30,167 bases of DNA from assembly GCA_002371155.1 (NCBI GenBank), contig DFGC01000004.1, positions 1 to 30,167 on the forward strand. Reading direction: 5' to 3'. The notes below the pieces were generated by a model. It ran no database searches, was not told where the DNA came from, and was given only the letters and a program-made list of their open reading frames with translations. Below are positions 24,062 through 30,167 of the stretch, one piece after another. The stretch comes from Alphaproteobacteria bacterium UBA3760. Its GTDB lineage: Bacteria; Pseudomonadota; Alphaproteobacteria; Rs-D84. The translations under genes and the position numbers were made by a program. How positions within the stretch are numbered: the first letter of the stretch is position 1; each line of letters begins with the position of its first letter.

Positions 24062-24092
24062 AAAAACACCGTTTTCGGTGTTTTTATTTTTT
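24062..24092 (+). terminator. tRNA-Glu terminator
   Basis: AAAAACACCG (24062-24071) pairs with CGGTGTTTTT (24076-24085) around TTTT, followed by ATTTTTT. It lies between the two direct repeats. Confidence 0.85.
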
Positions 24093-24104
24093 CTTGGCTT
24101 TCCC

Positions 24105-24120
24105 GGGAATCGAACCCATG
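24105..24120 (-). repeat. Inverted copy of the tRNA-Glu T-arm
   Basis: On the minus strand CATGGGTTCGATTCCC is identical over 16 bases to 23985-24000 of tRNA-Glu. It is followed on that strand by GGGAAAGCCA, resembling an acceptor end but not pairing properly, so it is a fragment and not a second tRNA. A further T-loop-like GGTTCGAACACC lies at about 24126-24137 on the same strand. Confidence 0.8.
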
Positions 24121-24205
24121 AACCATGGTGTTCGAACCGCAGCAAAAAGGTGGAATAACACCGGTTCCCCCACAAGGGGGAATTTTGCAAGGTGGCGTAA
24201 GCAAG

Positions 24206-24256
24206 CCCATTGGGAGTGCCATCCGTCTTTGCCAAGGCAAAGCCGCGATTGGGTAT
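24206..24256 (+). repeat. Direct repeat copy 2 (partial tRNA-Glu 3' end)
   Basis: Matches 23998-24048 at 48 of 51 bases, 208 bp downstream. Two of the three differences fall symmetrically in the hairpin (TAAT becomes CAAG), so they lengthen the stem to CTTTGCC/GGCAAAG. The 5' part of the tRNA is absent, so the copy cannot be a functional tRNA. Confidence 0.9.
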
Positions 24257-24299
24257 AGCCATATTTGTTTCAACTAAATCTATTGCTTATGATTTTTTG

Positions 24300-24327
24300 T
24301 TGTGTTTTTTATCGCCTGTGGTAAAAT
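24300..24327 (+). promoter_or_regulatory. Promoter of the 49-residue membrane protein
   Basis: -35 TTGTGT (24300-24305), 16-base spacer and -10 TAAAAT (24322-24327) extended by TGG. The leader would be about 14 bases and contains AAAGGGA. Confidence 0.55.
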
Positions 24328-24347
24328 TTTGCCAAAGGGATATGAAA

Positions 24348-24497
24348 ATGGTTTCGTTTGTTCAAGATATTGGCGATGGAAATAAACTTGTTTGGGATTT
24401 AGATAATCCAAACGACGCAAAAACATTTAACACGATGATGATTGTGTTGGCTGTGTTTGTATTACTGATTGTTGTGATTATCGCAATTTCTGTTTAG
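24348..24497 (+). CDS. 49-residue membrane protein, unknown function
   Basis: A short gene between its own promoter and a strong terminator. The acidic, presumably non-membrane N terminus (FVQDIGDGNKLVWDLDNPND) precedes one hydrophobic helix (MMIVLAVFVLLIVVIIAISV, residues 30-49) at the very C terminus, so it is probably tail-anchored. I chose the ATG at 24348 because AGGGA is 7 bases upstream; the ATG at 24342 is too close to it. A much longer frame starting at 24210 reads through the repeat and promoter and is rejected. No family is recognised. Confidence 0.7.
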   Translation: MVSFVQDIGDGNKLVWDLDNPNDAKTFNTMMIVLAVFVLLIVVIIAISV

Positions 24498-24512
24498 TTT
24501 TATTTTATAAAA

Positions 24513-24540
24513 AAACACCCGCCAAATGGCGGGATTTTTA
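24513..24540. terminator. Bidirectional terminator between convergent genes
   Basis: CCCGCC (24518-24523) / GGCGGG (24528-24533) with loop AAAT, flanked by A and T runs. It ends the 49-residue gene on the plus strand and murG on the minus strand. Confidence 0.9.
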
Positions 24541-25581
24541 TTTCGTTATTGTGTCGGCTATTTTTTGCGCCGCCGTATTTTCAACCAATGATTTTTTCGC
24601 CATTTTTTCCAGGCGCGTTGGGTTATCGAACAATTCAGTCAATGTCGATTCCAGCCAACGCGGTGTGAATTTTGATTGTTCAATCGCAAATCCGCCACCC
24701 AGTTTTGCAAATGCCGCCGCGTTTGCCGCCTGGTCTGGATTTATATTCAATGGCACCAAAATTGCCGCGCGACCGATTGTTTCCAATTCGACGACTGTAC
24801 TGGCACCACTGCGCCCGATTACCAAATCTGCGTCAACAATCGCAGATGCCATATCACGAATAAATGACAAAACATTTGCATGAATTTTATGTTCTGCATA
24901 AAATCGTTGCAGTTTTTCCACATTTTCTGGGCGGGTTTGATGTGTCACGAATATTTTTTTGTTTTTCATATTTGCGATTGCCGTTGGCACAACTTCGTCC
25001 AATATTTGCGCCCCCAATGAACCGCCCGTTATCAGTAAATGATTTTTATTCGGTATTTTTGCACCGGCCGCCGCCAAGAATGCTGCACGCACAGGCAATC
25101 CGGTATAAACAACCCGCGTGTTGGTTTTTGGAATACCAACAACATCGGGAAAACTGGTCATCAAAGTTTTAACCCAGCGCATTGTGAATTTATTTGCGCG
25201 ACCAATCGCGGCATTTTGTTCGTGTAAAAATGTTGGTATATGCCAAATATGTGCAGCAAATACCGCCGGCACAGACGCATATCCACCAAACGCGACAACA
25301 CGCGCCGGACGCACAAATGCAAATCGCAAAATCAGTCCAAATGCCGACACGCCAATCTTGAACAACGAATACATTTGACGCAGGCGATTTTTCGCCCCCA
25401 CGCCCGATGCCCAAATATGCACAATGCGCGATTTTTTCGGCGCAGAATCGCGAACCATTTTATCAACACGACCATCACAGGAAATTGTTATTTTATGTCC
25501 ACGCGATGCCAATTCCGATGCCACCGCCATTGCCGGAAAAACATGTCCGCCGGTGCCACCTGTTGCAATCCATATTTTCAT
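24538..25581 (-). CDS. murG: UDP-GlcNAc:lipid I N-acetylglucosaminyltransferase
   Basis: 347 residues from the ATG at 25581, supported by AAGGGG 7 bases upstream; an ATG at 25614 lies before the ftsW stop and is rejected. MurG adds GlcNAc to lipid I to make lipid II at the inner face of the membrane. It shows the Gly-rich loop GGTGGH (8-13), a VAFGGYASVP motif, HEQNAAIGRAN, the second Gly-rich loop ITGGSLGAQ, and the donor-binding GRSGASTVVELETIGRAAI with a following PDQAANA. It is last in the mraY-ftsW-murG unit, 23 bases after ftsW; no murC follows. Confidence 0.97.
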   Translation of the reverse strand: MKIWIATGGTGGHVFPAMAVASELASRGHKITISCDGRVDKMVRDSAPKKSRIVHIWASGVGAKNRLRQMYSLFKIGVSAFGLILRFAFVRPARVVAFGGYASVPAVFAAHIWHIPTFLHEQNAAIGRANKFTMRWVKTLMTSFPDVVGIPKTNTRVVYTGLPVRAAFLAAAGAKIPNKNHLLITGGSLGAQILDEVVPTAIANMKNKKIFVTHQTRPENVEKLQRFYAEHKIHANVLSFIRDMASAIVDADLVIGRSGASTVVELETIGRAAILVPLNINPDQAANAAAFAKLGGGFAIEQSKFTPRWLESTLTELFDNPTRLEKMAKKSLVENTAAQKIADTITK

Positions 25582-25604
25582 ATCCGTCCCCTTTTTCTTT
25601 ATAA

Positions 25605-26768
25605 TTATTGCCATTTATCTTGTCTGATTAAAGCCAATATCAATCCAAACAATAAACAAAAGCCTAAAAACGAACTGCCCCCAAAAGAAATAAATGGTAA
25701 TGTCATACCCTTGGCCGGCATCATGTGTAATGTCGTTGCCAGGTTCATGCATGCCTGGACCGAAAACAAAGCCATTGCACCGGTTATCGCATACACCACA
25801 AATTTATCGTGTGCCTGGGCCGCGGCATTTTTCAATCGCCGTATAACCAACAATATCAAAACCAATAATGCACACCCCATAATCGCCCCGAAATCTTCGA
25901 CCAATGCCGCAAAGACAAAATCGTTTTCCGCCATCGCCAAATGCTCGGCCGCAAATGCCTCGTCCCCCATACCGAACAGGCCACCTTGGCGGATTGCGTT
26001 CACCGCCAAACCGACCTGGGATGTGGGATCCAAAACGCCAAAAAAGTCCACAATACGTTCATGCACGTGCGGATGTAAGAAAAACGCCACAACAACACCC
26101 AATGCACCAATGCCAAACATTCCGCCAATAATTCTTTTGGGCAATCCGGCAACAATCAACATAATGCCCAATACCGCAAAATACAAAACAGATGTTCCAA
26201 AATCTGGATGCAAAAATATGATTCCCAATGCAACACAGAAAACAAATATATACGGCCACCACGATAACCAATTCAATTTCCATGCATCTTTGTTCAGGAA
26301 AATATCACTGCCATATTTTGCCTTCATACGCGTTAAAAACCATGCGGTGATTATCACAAATCCGGGTTTCATAATATCCGATGGCATTAAATTTACCCCG
26401 CCCAGCATAACCCAACGCGTCGAACCATTTAATACATGTGGATGAACCAATGTCACAAATAATAACAGCATACACACAATAACATTTAACCATGAAATAT
26501 ATAAAACGCCTTTTTTATTAAACATACTGGTAATAAATAATGTGCCCAACCCAAACACATAAAAAGGCAACATTTTTACAACAAAATGATACCATGGTAA
26601 TGCACCATTGACACGTATCGAATTCGCACTGCCGGTGGAAATAGCCGCAATCATGCCGATAAAAATCATTATACCAACATACAACAACAACCAACGGTCG
26701 GTGCCAAAATACCAATCGGTCAGTTTGCTGTCATCGGTTCTGCGTGCGACTGATTGTATAACCGCCAT
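25605..26768 (-). CDS. ftsW: SEDS peptidoglycan polymerase FtsW
   Basis: 387 residues with about ten membrane helices. FtsW polymerises lipid II at the division septum with a class B PBP partner. Family signatures are NGSTRWVMLGGVNLMPSD, HPDFGTSVLY, the region MAENDFVFAALVEDFG with conserved acids, and the C-terminal GMTLPFISFGGSS. RodA is the alternative, but the place between mraY and murG favours FtsW. A GGGGGG lies before the ATG. It follows mraY by 16 bases; murD, which normally sits between them, is absent. Confidence 0.95.
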   Translation of the reverse strand: MAVIQSVARRTDDSKLTDWYFGTDRWLLLYVGIMIFIGMIAAISTGSANSIRVNGALPWYHFVVKMLPFYVFGLGTLFITSMFNKKGVLYISWLNVIVCMLLLFVTLVHPHVLNGSTRWVMLGGVNLMPSDIMKPGFVIITAWFLTRMKAKYGSDIFLNKDAWKLNWLSWWPYIFVFCVALGIIFLHPDFGTSVLYFAVLGIMLIVAGLPKRIIGGMFGIGALGVVVAFFLHPHVHERIVDFFGVLDPTSQVGLAVNAIRQGGLFGMGDEAFAAEHLAMAENDFVFAALVEDFGAIMGCALLVLILLVIRRLKNAAAQAHDKFVVYAITGAMALFSVQACMNLATTLHMMPAKGMTLPFISFGGSSFLGFCLLFGLILALIRQDKWQ

Positions 26769-26784
26769 AATACCCCCCGTTGTT

Positions 26785-27918
26785 TTATGCGAATTTTAAT
26801 AACATCAATGCAATAGATGAAAATAAAATAGATACGATGAAAAATCTATCGACTATTTTTGTTTCAACCCATCCTAATTCTTCAAAATGATGATGCAATG
26901 GTGCGCGCAAGAATATGCGCCGCCCGGTGCCGGTGATTTTGCGTGTGATTTTGAAATACATTGTTTGCAAAAACGATGATAATAAAATCAAAACCATCAT
27001 ACCCGCCGCGATTCCCATTATGATTTCTGATTTTAATAACATTGCAACCGTTCCCATAAATCCGCCCAATGCCAGCGACCCAACATCGCCCATAAATATA
27101 GATGCCGGTTTCGCGTTATACCATAAAAATCCCAAAACCGCCCCCATCATTGCGCCCAATGGTGCATACAGGCCACTGGCCCCGGGTAAAAACGCGACAC
27201 TGTCCATAAAACCGATTCTGGTTGCGCCATATAATGCGACAACCAACACAACCAATACCGGCAAATATAATTTAGACAACATTCCGTCCAAACCGTCTGT
27301 GATATTTGTTGCGTTCGCCGAACCACAAATAACAAAATATCCAAACACATAATACAAAAAGAATAATGTTATCGGCAAACCAAATACCGTGCCAATAAAC
27401 CATGAATTTAACGGAATTAAAATTGTCGAGCCAACCGTTATAGAATATTCTGGAACATACGGTGGAATCGTTTTATTTATCAAATACACCAACAATATAA
27501 CAAACACACCTTCGGCAATCAGGCGAAATGCCGGCGACAAACCATTTGATGCCTTTTTTGATTGGCTTGACACTTTTTTATAATCATCAACGAATCCCAA
27601 TGCGCCAAACATTACCAACGATAACAACGCAATCCAACCCGACCAGTTAGAAATCGGCATAAATAATACAGACGCAACCAACACCGCCAATATAATTAAA
27701 ATTCCACCCATTGTTGGTGTGCCGGCCTTGGCACGATGTGATTCGGGGACATTTTCACTGATTGGTTGACCCTTTTTTTGCCACGCGTGCATCAATCGCA
27801 CAAAGCCACGACCAAAAATCAACATGATTAAAAATGCGCAACCAAACGCAAATGCAAATTGAGTCCAACCACTGGCAAAAAAATACGCGCCATGTGATAA
27901 AAAATAATTCGTCAGCAT
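26785..27918 (-). CDS. mraY: Phospho-MurNAc-pentapeptide translocase
   Basis: 377 residues, about ten membrane helices. MraY transfers phospho-MurNAc-pentapeptide to undecaprenyl phosphate, making lipid I. Signatures are GTPTMGG (66-72), the Mg-binding DDYKK (111-115), NATNITDGLDG (202-212), FMGDVGS (275-281) and HHHFE (342-346). All catalytic acids are present. AAAGGAG precedes the ATG. It is the first gene of mraY-ftsW-murG, with a possible promoter of its own after the PBP gene. Confidence 0.98.
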   Translation of the reverse strand: MLTNYFLSHGAYFFASGWTQFAFAFGCAFLIMLIFGRGFVRLMHAWQKKGQPISENVPESHRAKAGTPTMGGILIILAVLVASVLFMPISNWSGWIALLSLVMFGALGFVDDYKKVSSQSKKASNGLSPAFRLIAEGVFVILLVYLINKTIPPYVPEYSITVGSTILIPLNSWFIGTVFGLPITLFFLYYVFGYFVICGSANATNITDGLDGMLSKLYLPVLVVLVVALYGATRIGFMDSVAFLPGASGLYAPLGAMMGAVLGFLWYNAKPASIFMGDVGSLALGGFMGTVAMLLKSEIIMGIAAGMMVLILLSSFLQTMYFKITRKITGTGRRIFLRAPLHHHFEELGWVETKIVDRFFIVSILFSSIALMLLKFA

Positions 27919-27943
27919 GAAAATTCTCCTTTGCTATACTGAC

Positions 27944-27971
27944 ATTTTATCACAAAATACAGACAATACAA
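27944..27971 (-). promoter_or_regulatory. Candidate mraY promoter
   Basis: Minus-strand -35 TTGTAT (27966-27971), 16-base spacer and -10 TAAAAT (27944-27949), about 26 bases before the ATG. It lies in the 70-base gap after the PBP gene. Confidence 0.5.
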
Positions 27972-27988
27972 ATCGAATTGAAAATAAT

Positions 27989-30064
27989 TTAGAACACACC
28001 GCCGACCGTTGGGGTGACCTGTTGCACGGTGGTTTCGCCATCGTTGGTGATAACGACCGTTTCGATTTCATTTGGCAAATTGGGTCCCTGGTTTGGTTTG
28101 AATGCCTCGGTAATAATAACACCGTTGGGGTCGTTGGTTGCCGCGATACCCGTCGCACGATTCACGCGCACAAAATGCAACCCGTCCGGCACCGAAAATG
28201 GCTGATTTTTCTGATTCGCCAATGCCGGTGTCATAAAGTCAGAAAACACACGCGCCGCGGTATATGAACCGGTGCCTTTGCCCAATGGGCGCGGGGTGTC
28301 ATACCCCAAATATACACCCGCAATTAAATTTTTAGAAAAACCGATAAACCATGCGTCTTTGACATCATTTGTTGTGCCGGTTTTGCCCGCGATTGTGTGT
28401 CCCGGAACCATTGCCTGGCGACCGGTGCCGCGCTCAACCGCGCCCTGTAAAATAGAAATCAATTGATATAAACTCTGTGGGTCAGACAACGCATCGCCCA
28501 TATAATCGTCATCAGGTGGCAACATGCCGTCATGCCATTTTTCAATTTTTTGTTCGGTGCCATTTATTGTGCGACCATATCTGTCTTGGATATAATCAAC
28601 CAATTGCGGTTTTACCACATGTCCACCATTTACAAATGCCGAATAACCCGCAACCAATTTTTGCAATGTCGTTTCCCCAGACCCCAATGCCATGGATAAA
28701 TTTACATCCGGCATATTTTCAGGATACACCCCGAACCGTTTTGCGACACTGATTGCGTCACGCACACCGATTTGTTCCACCAAACGCACTGTTGGCACAT
28801 TGCGCGATGTTTCCAGTGCCAGACGCAATGGCACATCGCCCAAGAATTTTTTATCGTTGTTTTCCGGCCGCCATTCGGTTTCCGCATCTTTCCACCCAAC
28901 GATTGGTGCGTCCAGTAATATTGCCTCGGGCGAGAGACCCTTTTCCAATGCCGCCAAATATACAAATGGTTTAATCGTACTGCCAATTTGACGCATAGCC
29001 TGGGTTGCACGATTAAACGAACTGTCGGCGAAACTGCGTCCACCCGACATTGCCAATACGCGCCCCGTATATGGATTCATAACGATAATTGCACCCTGTA
29101 ATTTTTCACCAGTTCGACCCGCGTTATAATTATCCAATGTTTTATTCAATGCGTTGGATGCCGCGCGTTGCAATTCCGGCACAATAGTTGTTTTGATATA
29201 TAATCCGTTGTTGTATAATTCTTCGCGACCGATAGATTCCAATAATTGACGACGAACCTCTTCGGCGAAATATTGGAAAGTATCCTCCATCTGGGCGGTA
29301 AAACCACTGTTGATATTTAATTCTTCGGCCGCCGCCGCGGTTGCCTGGTCACGGGTGATGTATCCTTCGTCCAGCATACGGCGCAAAACATAATTACGGC
29401 GTTCAATTGCACGTTCCCGATTGTTTGGTGCCTTGGGCAGGGATGCCAAAAATGCACATTCTGACAAAGTTAAATCTTTGACCGGTTTGTTGAAATACAT
29501 CAATGCCGCCGACCCCACCCCATACGCGCGTGCACCCAAAAATATTTGATTCAGATATAATGTCATTATATGCTGTTTGGAAAAAGAACGTTCCAAACGC
29601 AATGCCAGGATAGCCTCTTTGACCTTGCGCGAAATGGTTCGGTCAGATGTCAGGAAAAAATTCTTGGCAACCTGTTGCGTGATGGTTGACGCCCCAGAAA
29701 ATTTCGCATCAAAACCCATCATGCGCATAATATTATTCATCAATGCACGCGAAATACCCTGGATATCAATACCGGGATGTGTCCAGAAATTTTGATCTTC
29801 GGCGGCGACAAACGCGTTCACCAATTGTGGTGGCATATCGGCAAAATCGATAAAAACGCGTCTTTCTTCGGCATATTCAATCAGCAAACTGCCATCTGAT
29901 GCATACAGGCGCGTTGCAACCGGGGGTGCGTATGTTGCCAATTTTTTATAGTCCGGCAAATCATTTCCATACACAAAAATCAACACCGCCAATGCCGCGA
30001 TTGCCGCCGTTCCACACCAAAATATTATGTTTAATAAAACTTTGCCGAATTTTTTCAATTTCAT
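27989..30064 (-). CDS. mrcA: Class A penicillin-binding protein 1A
   Basis: 691 residues from the ATG at 30064. This bifunctional enzyme polymerises and cross-links peptidoglycan in the periplasm. A membrane helix (about 9-32) is followed by the GT51 domain with EDQNFWTHPGID (catalytic Glu89) and GASTITQQ (124-131). The transpeptidase domain has STIK (Ser362, Lys365), SRN (from 420) and KTGT (from 561). Compared with the ~850-residue E. coli PBP1A, it lacks a large insert; the length suits alphaproteobacterial members. The -10 box lies 7 bases upstream of the ATG and there is no ribosome site, so the mRNA may be leaderless. A TTG at 30100 overlaps the -35 box and is rejected. Confidence 0.95.
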   Translation of the reverse strand: MKLKKFGKVLLNIIFWCGTAAIAALAVLIFVYGNDLPDYKKLATYAPPVATRLYASDGSLLIEYAEERRVFIDFADMPPQLVNAFVAAEDQNFWTHPGIDIQGISRALMNNIMRMMGFDAKFSGASTITQQVAKNFFLTSDRTISRKVKEAILALRLERSFSKQHIMTLYLNQIFLGARAYGVGSAALMYFNKPVKDLTLSECAFLASLPKAPNNRERAIERRNYVLRRMLDEGYITRDQATAAAAEELNINSGFTAQMEDTFQYFAEEVRRQLLESIGREELYNNGLYIKTTIVPELQRAASNALNKTLDNYNAGRTGEKLQGAIIVMNPYTGRVLAMSGGRSFADSSFNRATQAMRQIGSTIKPFVYLAALEKGLSPEAILLDAPIVGWKDAETEWRPENNDKKFLGDVPLRLALETSRNVPTVRLVEQIGVRDAISVAKRFGVYPENMPDVNLSMALGSGETTLQKLVAGYSAFVNGGHVVKPQLVDYIQDRYGRTINGTEQKIEKWHDGMLPPDDDYMGDALSDPQSLYQLISILQGAVERGTGRQAMVPGHTIAGKTGTTNDVKDAWFIGFSKNLIAGVYLGYDTPRPLGKGTGSYTAARVFSDFMTPALANQKNQPFSVPDGLHFVRVNRATGIAATNDPNGVIITEAFKPNQGPNLPNEIETVVITNDGETTVQQVTPTVGGVF

Positions 30065-30071
30065 GAGTGTA

Positions 30072-30100
30072 ATTATATTATATGTTTTTACCTTTTGCAA
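30072..30100 (-). promoter_or_regulatory. PBP1A promoter, predicted leaderless transcript
   Basis: Minus-strand -35 TTGCAA (30095-30100), 17-base spacer and perfect -10 TATAAT (30072-30077). The ATG begins 7 bases after the -10 box, where transcription itself should start. Confidence 0.65.
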
Positions 30101-30126
30101 TTTTTTTTACCATTTATAATACACAC

Positions 30127-30167
30127 ATCGTCATACCGCCGCAGGGCGGTATCCAGTTTGCGAAAGC
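30127..30167. repeat. Small palindromic repeat (REP/dRS3-like), may continue past the window
   Basis: ATACCGCC (30133-30140) and GGCGGTAT (30145-30152) form a perfect 8-bp stem with loop GCAG, followed by CCAG. The form "GTCATACCGCC...GGCGGTATCCAG" resembles the short dispersed palindromes seen in Neisseria (dRS3) and many proteobacteria. I see no second copy in this window. Confidence 0.55.

Noticed and set aside
24097..24140. Possible second tRNA on the minus strand
   Set aside because: Only a T-arm is recognisable; no acceptor pairing, anticodon arm or D-arm. Treated as an inverted fragment.
23683..24273. Minus-strand frames over tRNA-Glu and repeats
   Set aside because: Products are translations of tRNA arms and terminators; no start signal.
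25240..26445. 401-residue plus-strand frame antisense to murG and ftsW
   Set aside because: Spans two clear genes on the other strand, rich in His, Asn and Lys as mirror frames are.
1..30167. CRISPR arrays, insertion sequences, riboswitches
   Set aside because: I saw no regularly spaced repeats, transposase genes or recognisable aptamer consensus.

Overview
The window looks like chromosomal sequence from an AT-rich alphaproteobacterium. The evidence is the 5' end of an alphaproteobacterial-style 16S rRNA gene, long GyrA and short ValRS proteins of alphaproteobacterial character, and standard stop-codon use (mostly TAA). A host-associated or gut lineage is my inference from overall style; I could not run a search.

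Layout. 1-462: 5' end of a 16S rRNA gene (minus strand), its leader and promoter. 463-2192: an AT-rich intergenic stretch, a secreted cysteine-rich protein, and tRNA-Gln(UUG). 2190-4968: an accessory-looking stretch with a tRNA-derived palindrome and repeat, a BRO/DinD-type protein behind a symmetrical operator-like repeat, and three small minus-strand genes of unknown function. 5013-8442: a cysteine-nucleophile alpha/beta hydrolase, an alkyltransferase-like DNA repair protein, and two unrecognised genes. 8466-11633: a MerR-type regulator following gyrA. 11781-12095: a 34-residue membrane peptide and rpmH. 12177-17359: minus-strand genes for an acyl-ACP thioesterase, valS, a ComF-type phosphoribosyltransferase and an exported OmpA-like protein. 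17469-22931: a drug-efflux-type operon marR-tolC-adaptor-RND with a very clear operator. 23132-24256: a kinase-like gene and tRNA-Glu(CUC), followed by tRNA-derived repeats. 24348-30064: a 49-residue membrane protein, then peptidoglycan genes murG, ftsW, mraY and a class A penicillin-binding protein. 30127-30167: a small palindromic repeat at the window edge.

How the genes work together. The PBP1A-mraY-ftsW-murG block provides lipid I/II synthesis and polymerisation, but murD is missing from its usual slot. The marR operon is a self-contained, probably autoregulated tripartite exporter; its RND subunit lacks the usual proton-relay acids and lysine, and its adaptor is about half the usual length. 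Several promoters place the -10 box 6-8 bases before the start codon, suggesting leaderless or nearly leaderless transcripts.

The most unusual structure is shared by both tRNA genes. Each has a terminator just downstream, then an inverted partial copy of its own 3' half, then a direct partial copy 200-250 bp away. This looks like the footprint of an element that targets tRNA 3' ends, or of an undescribed tRNA-associated repeat.
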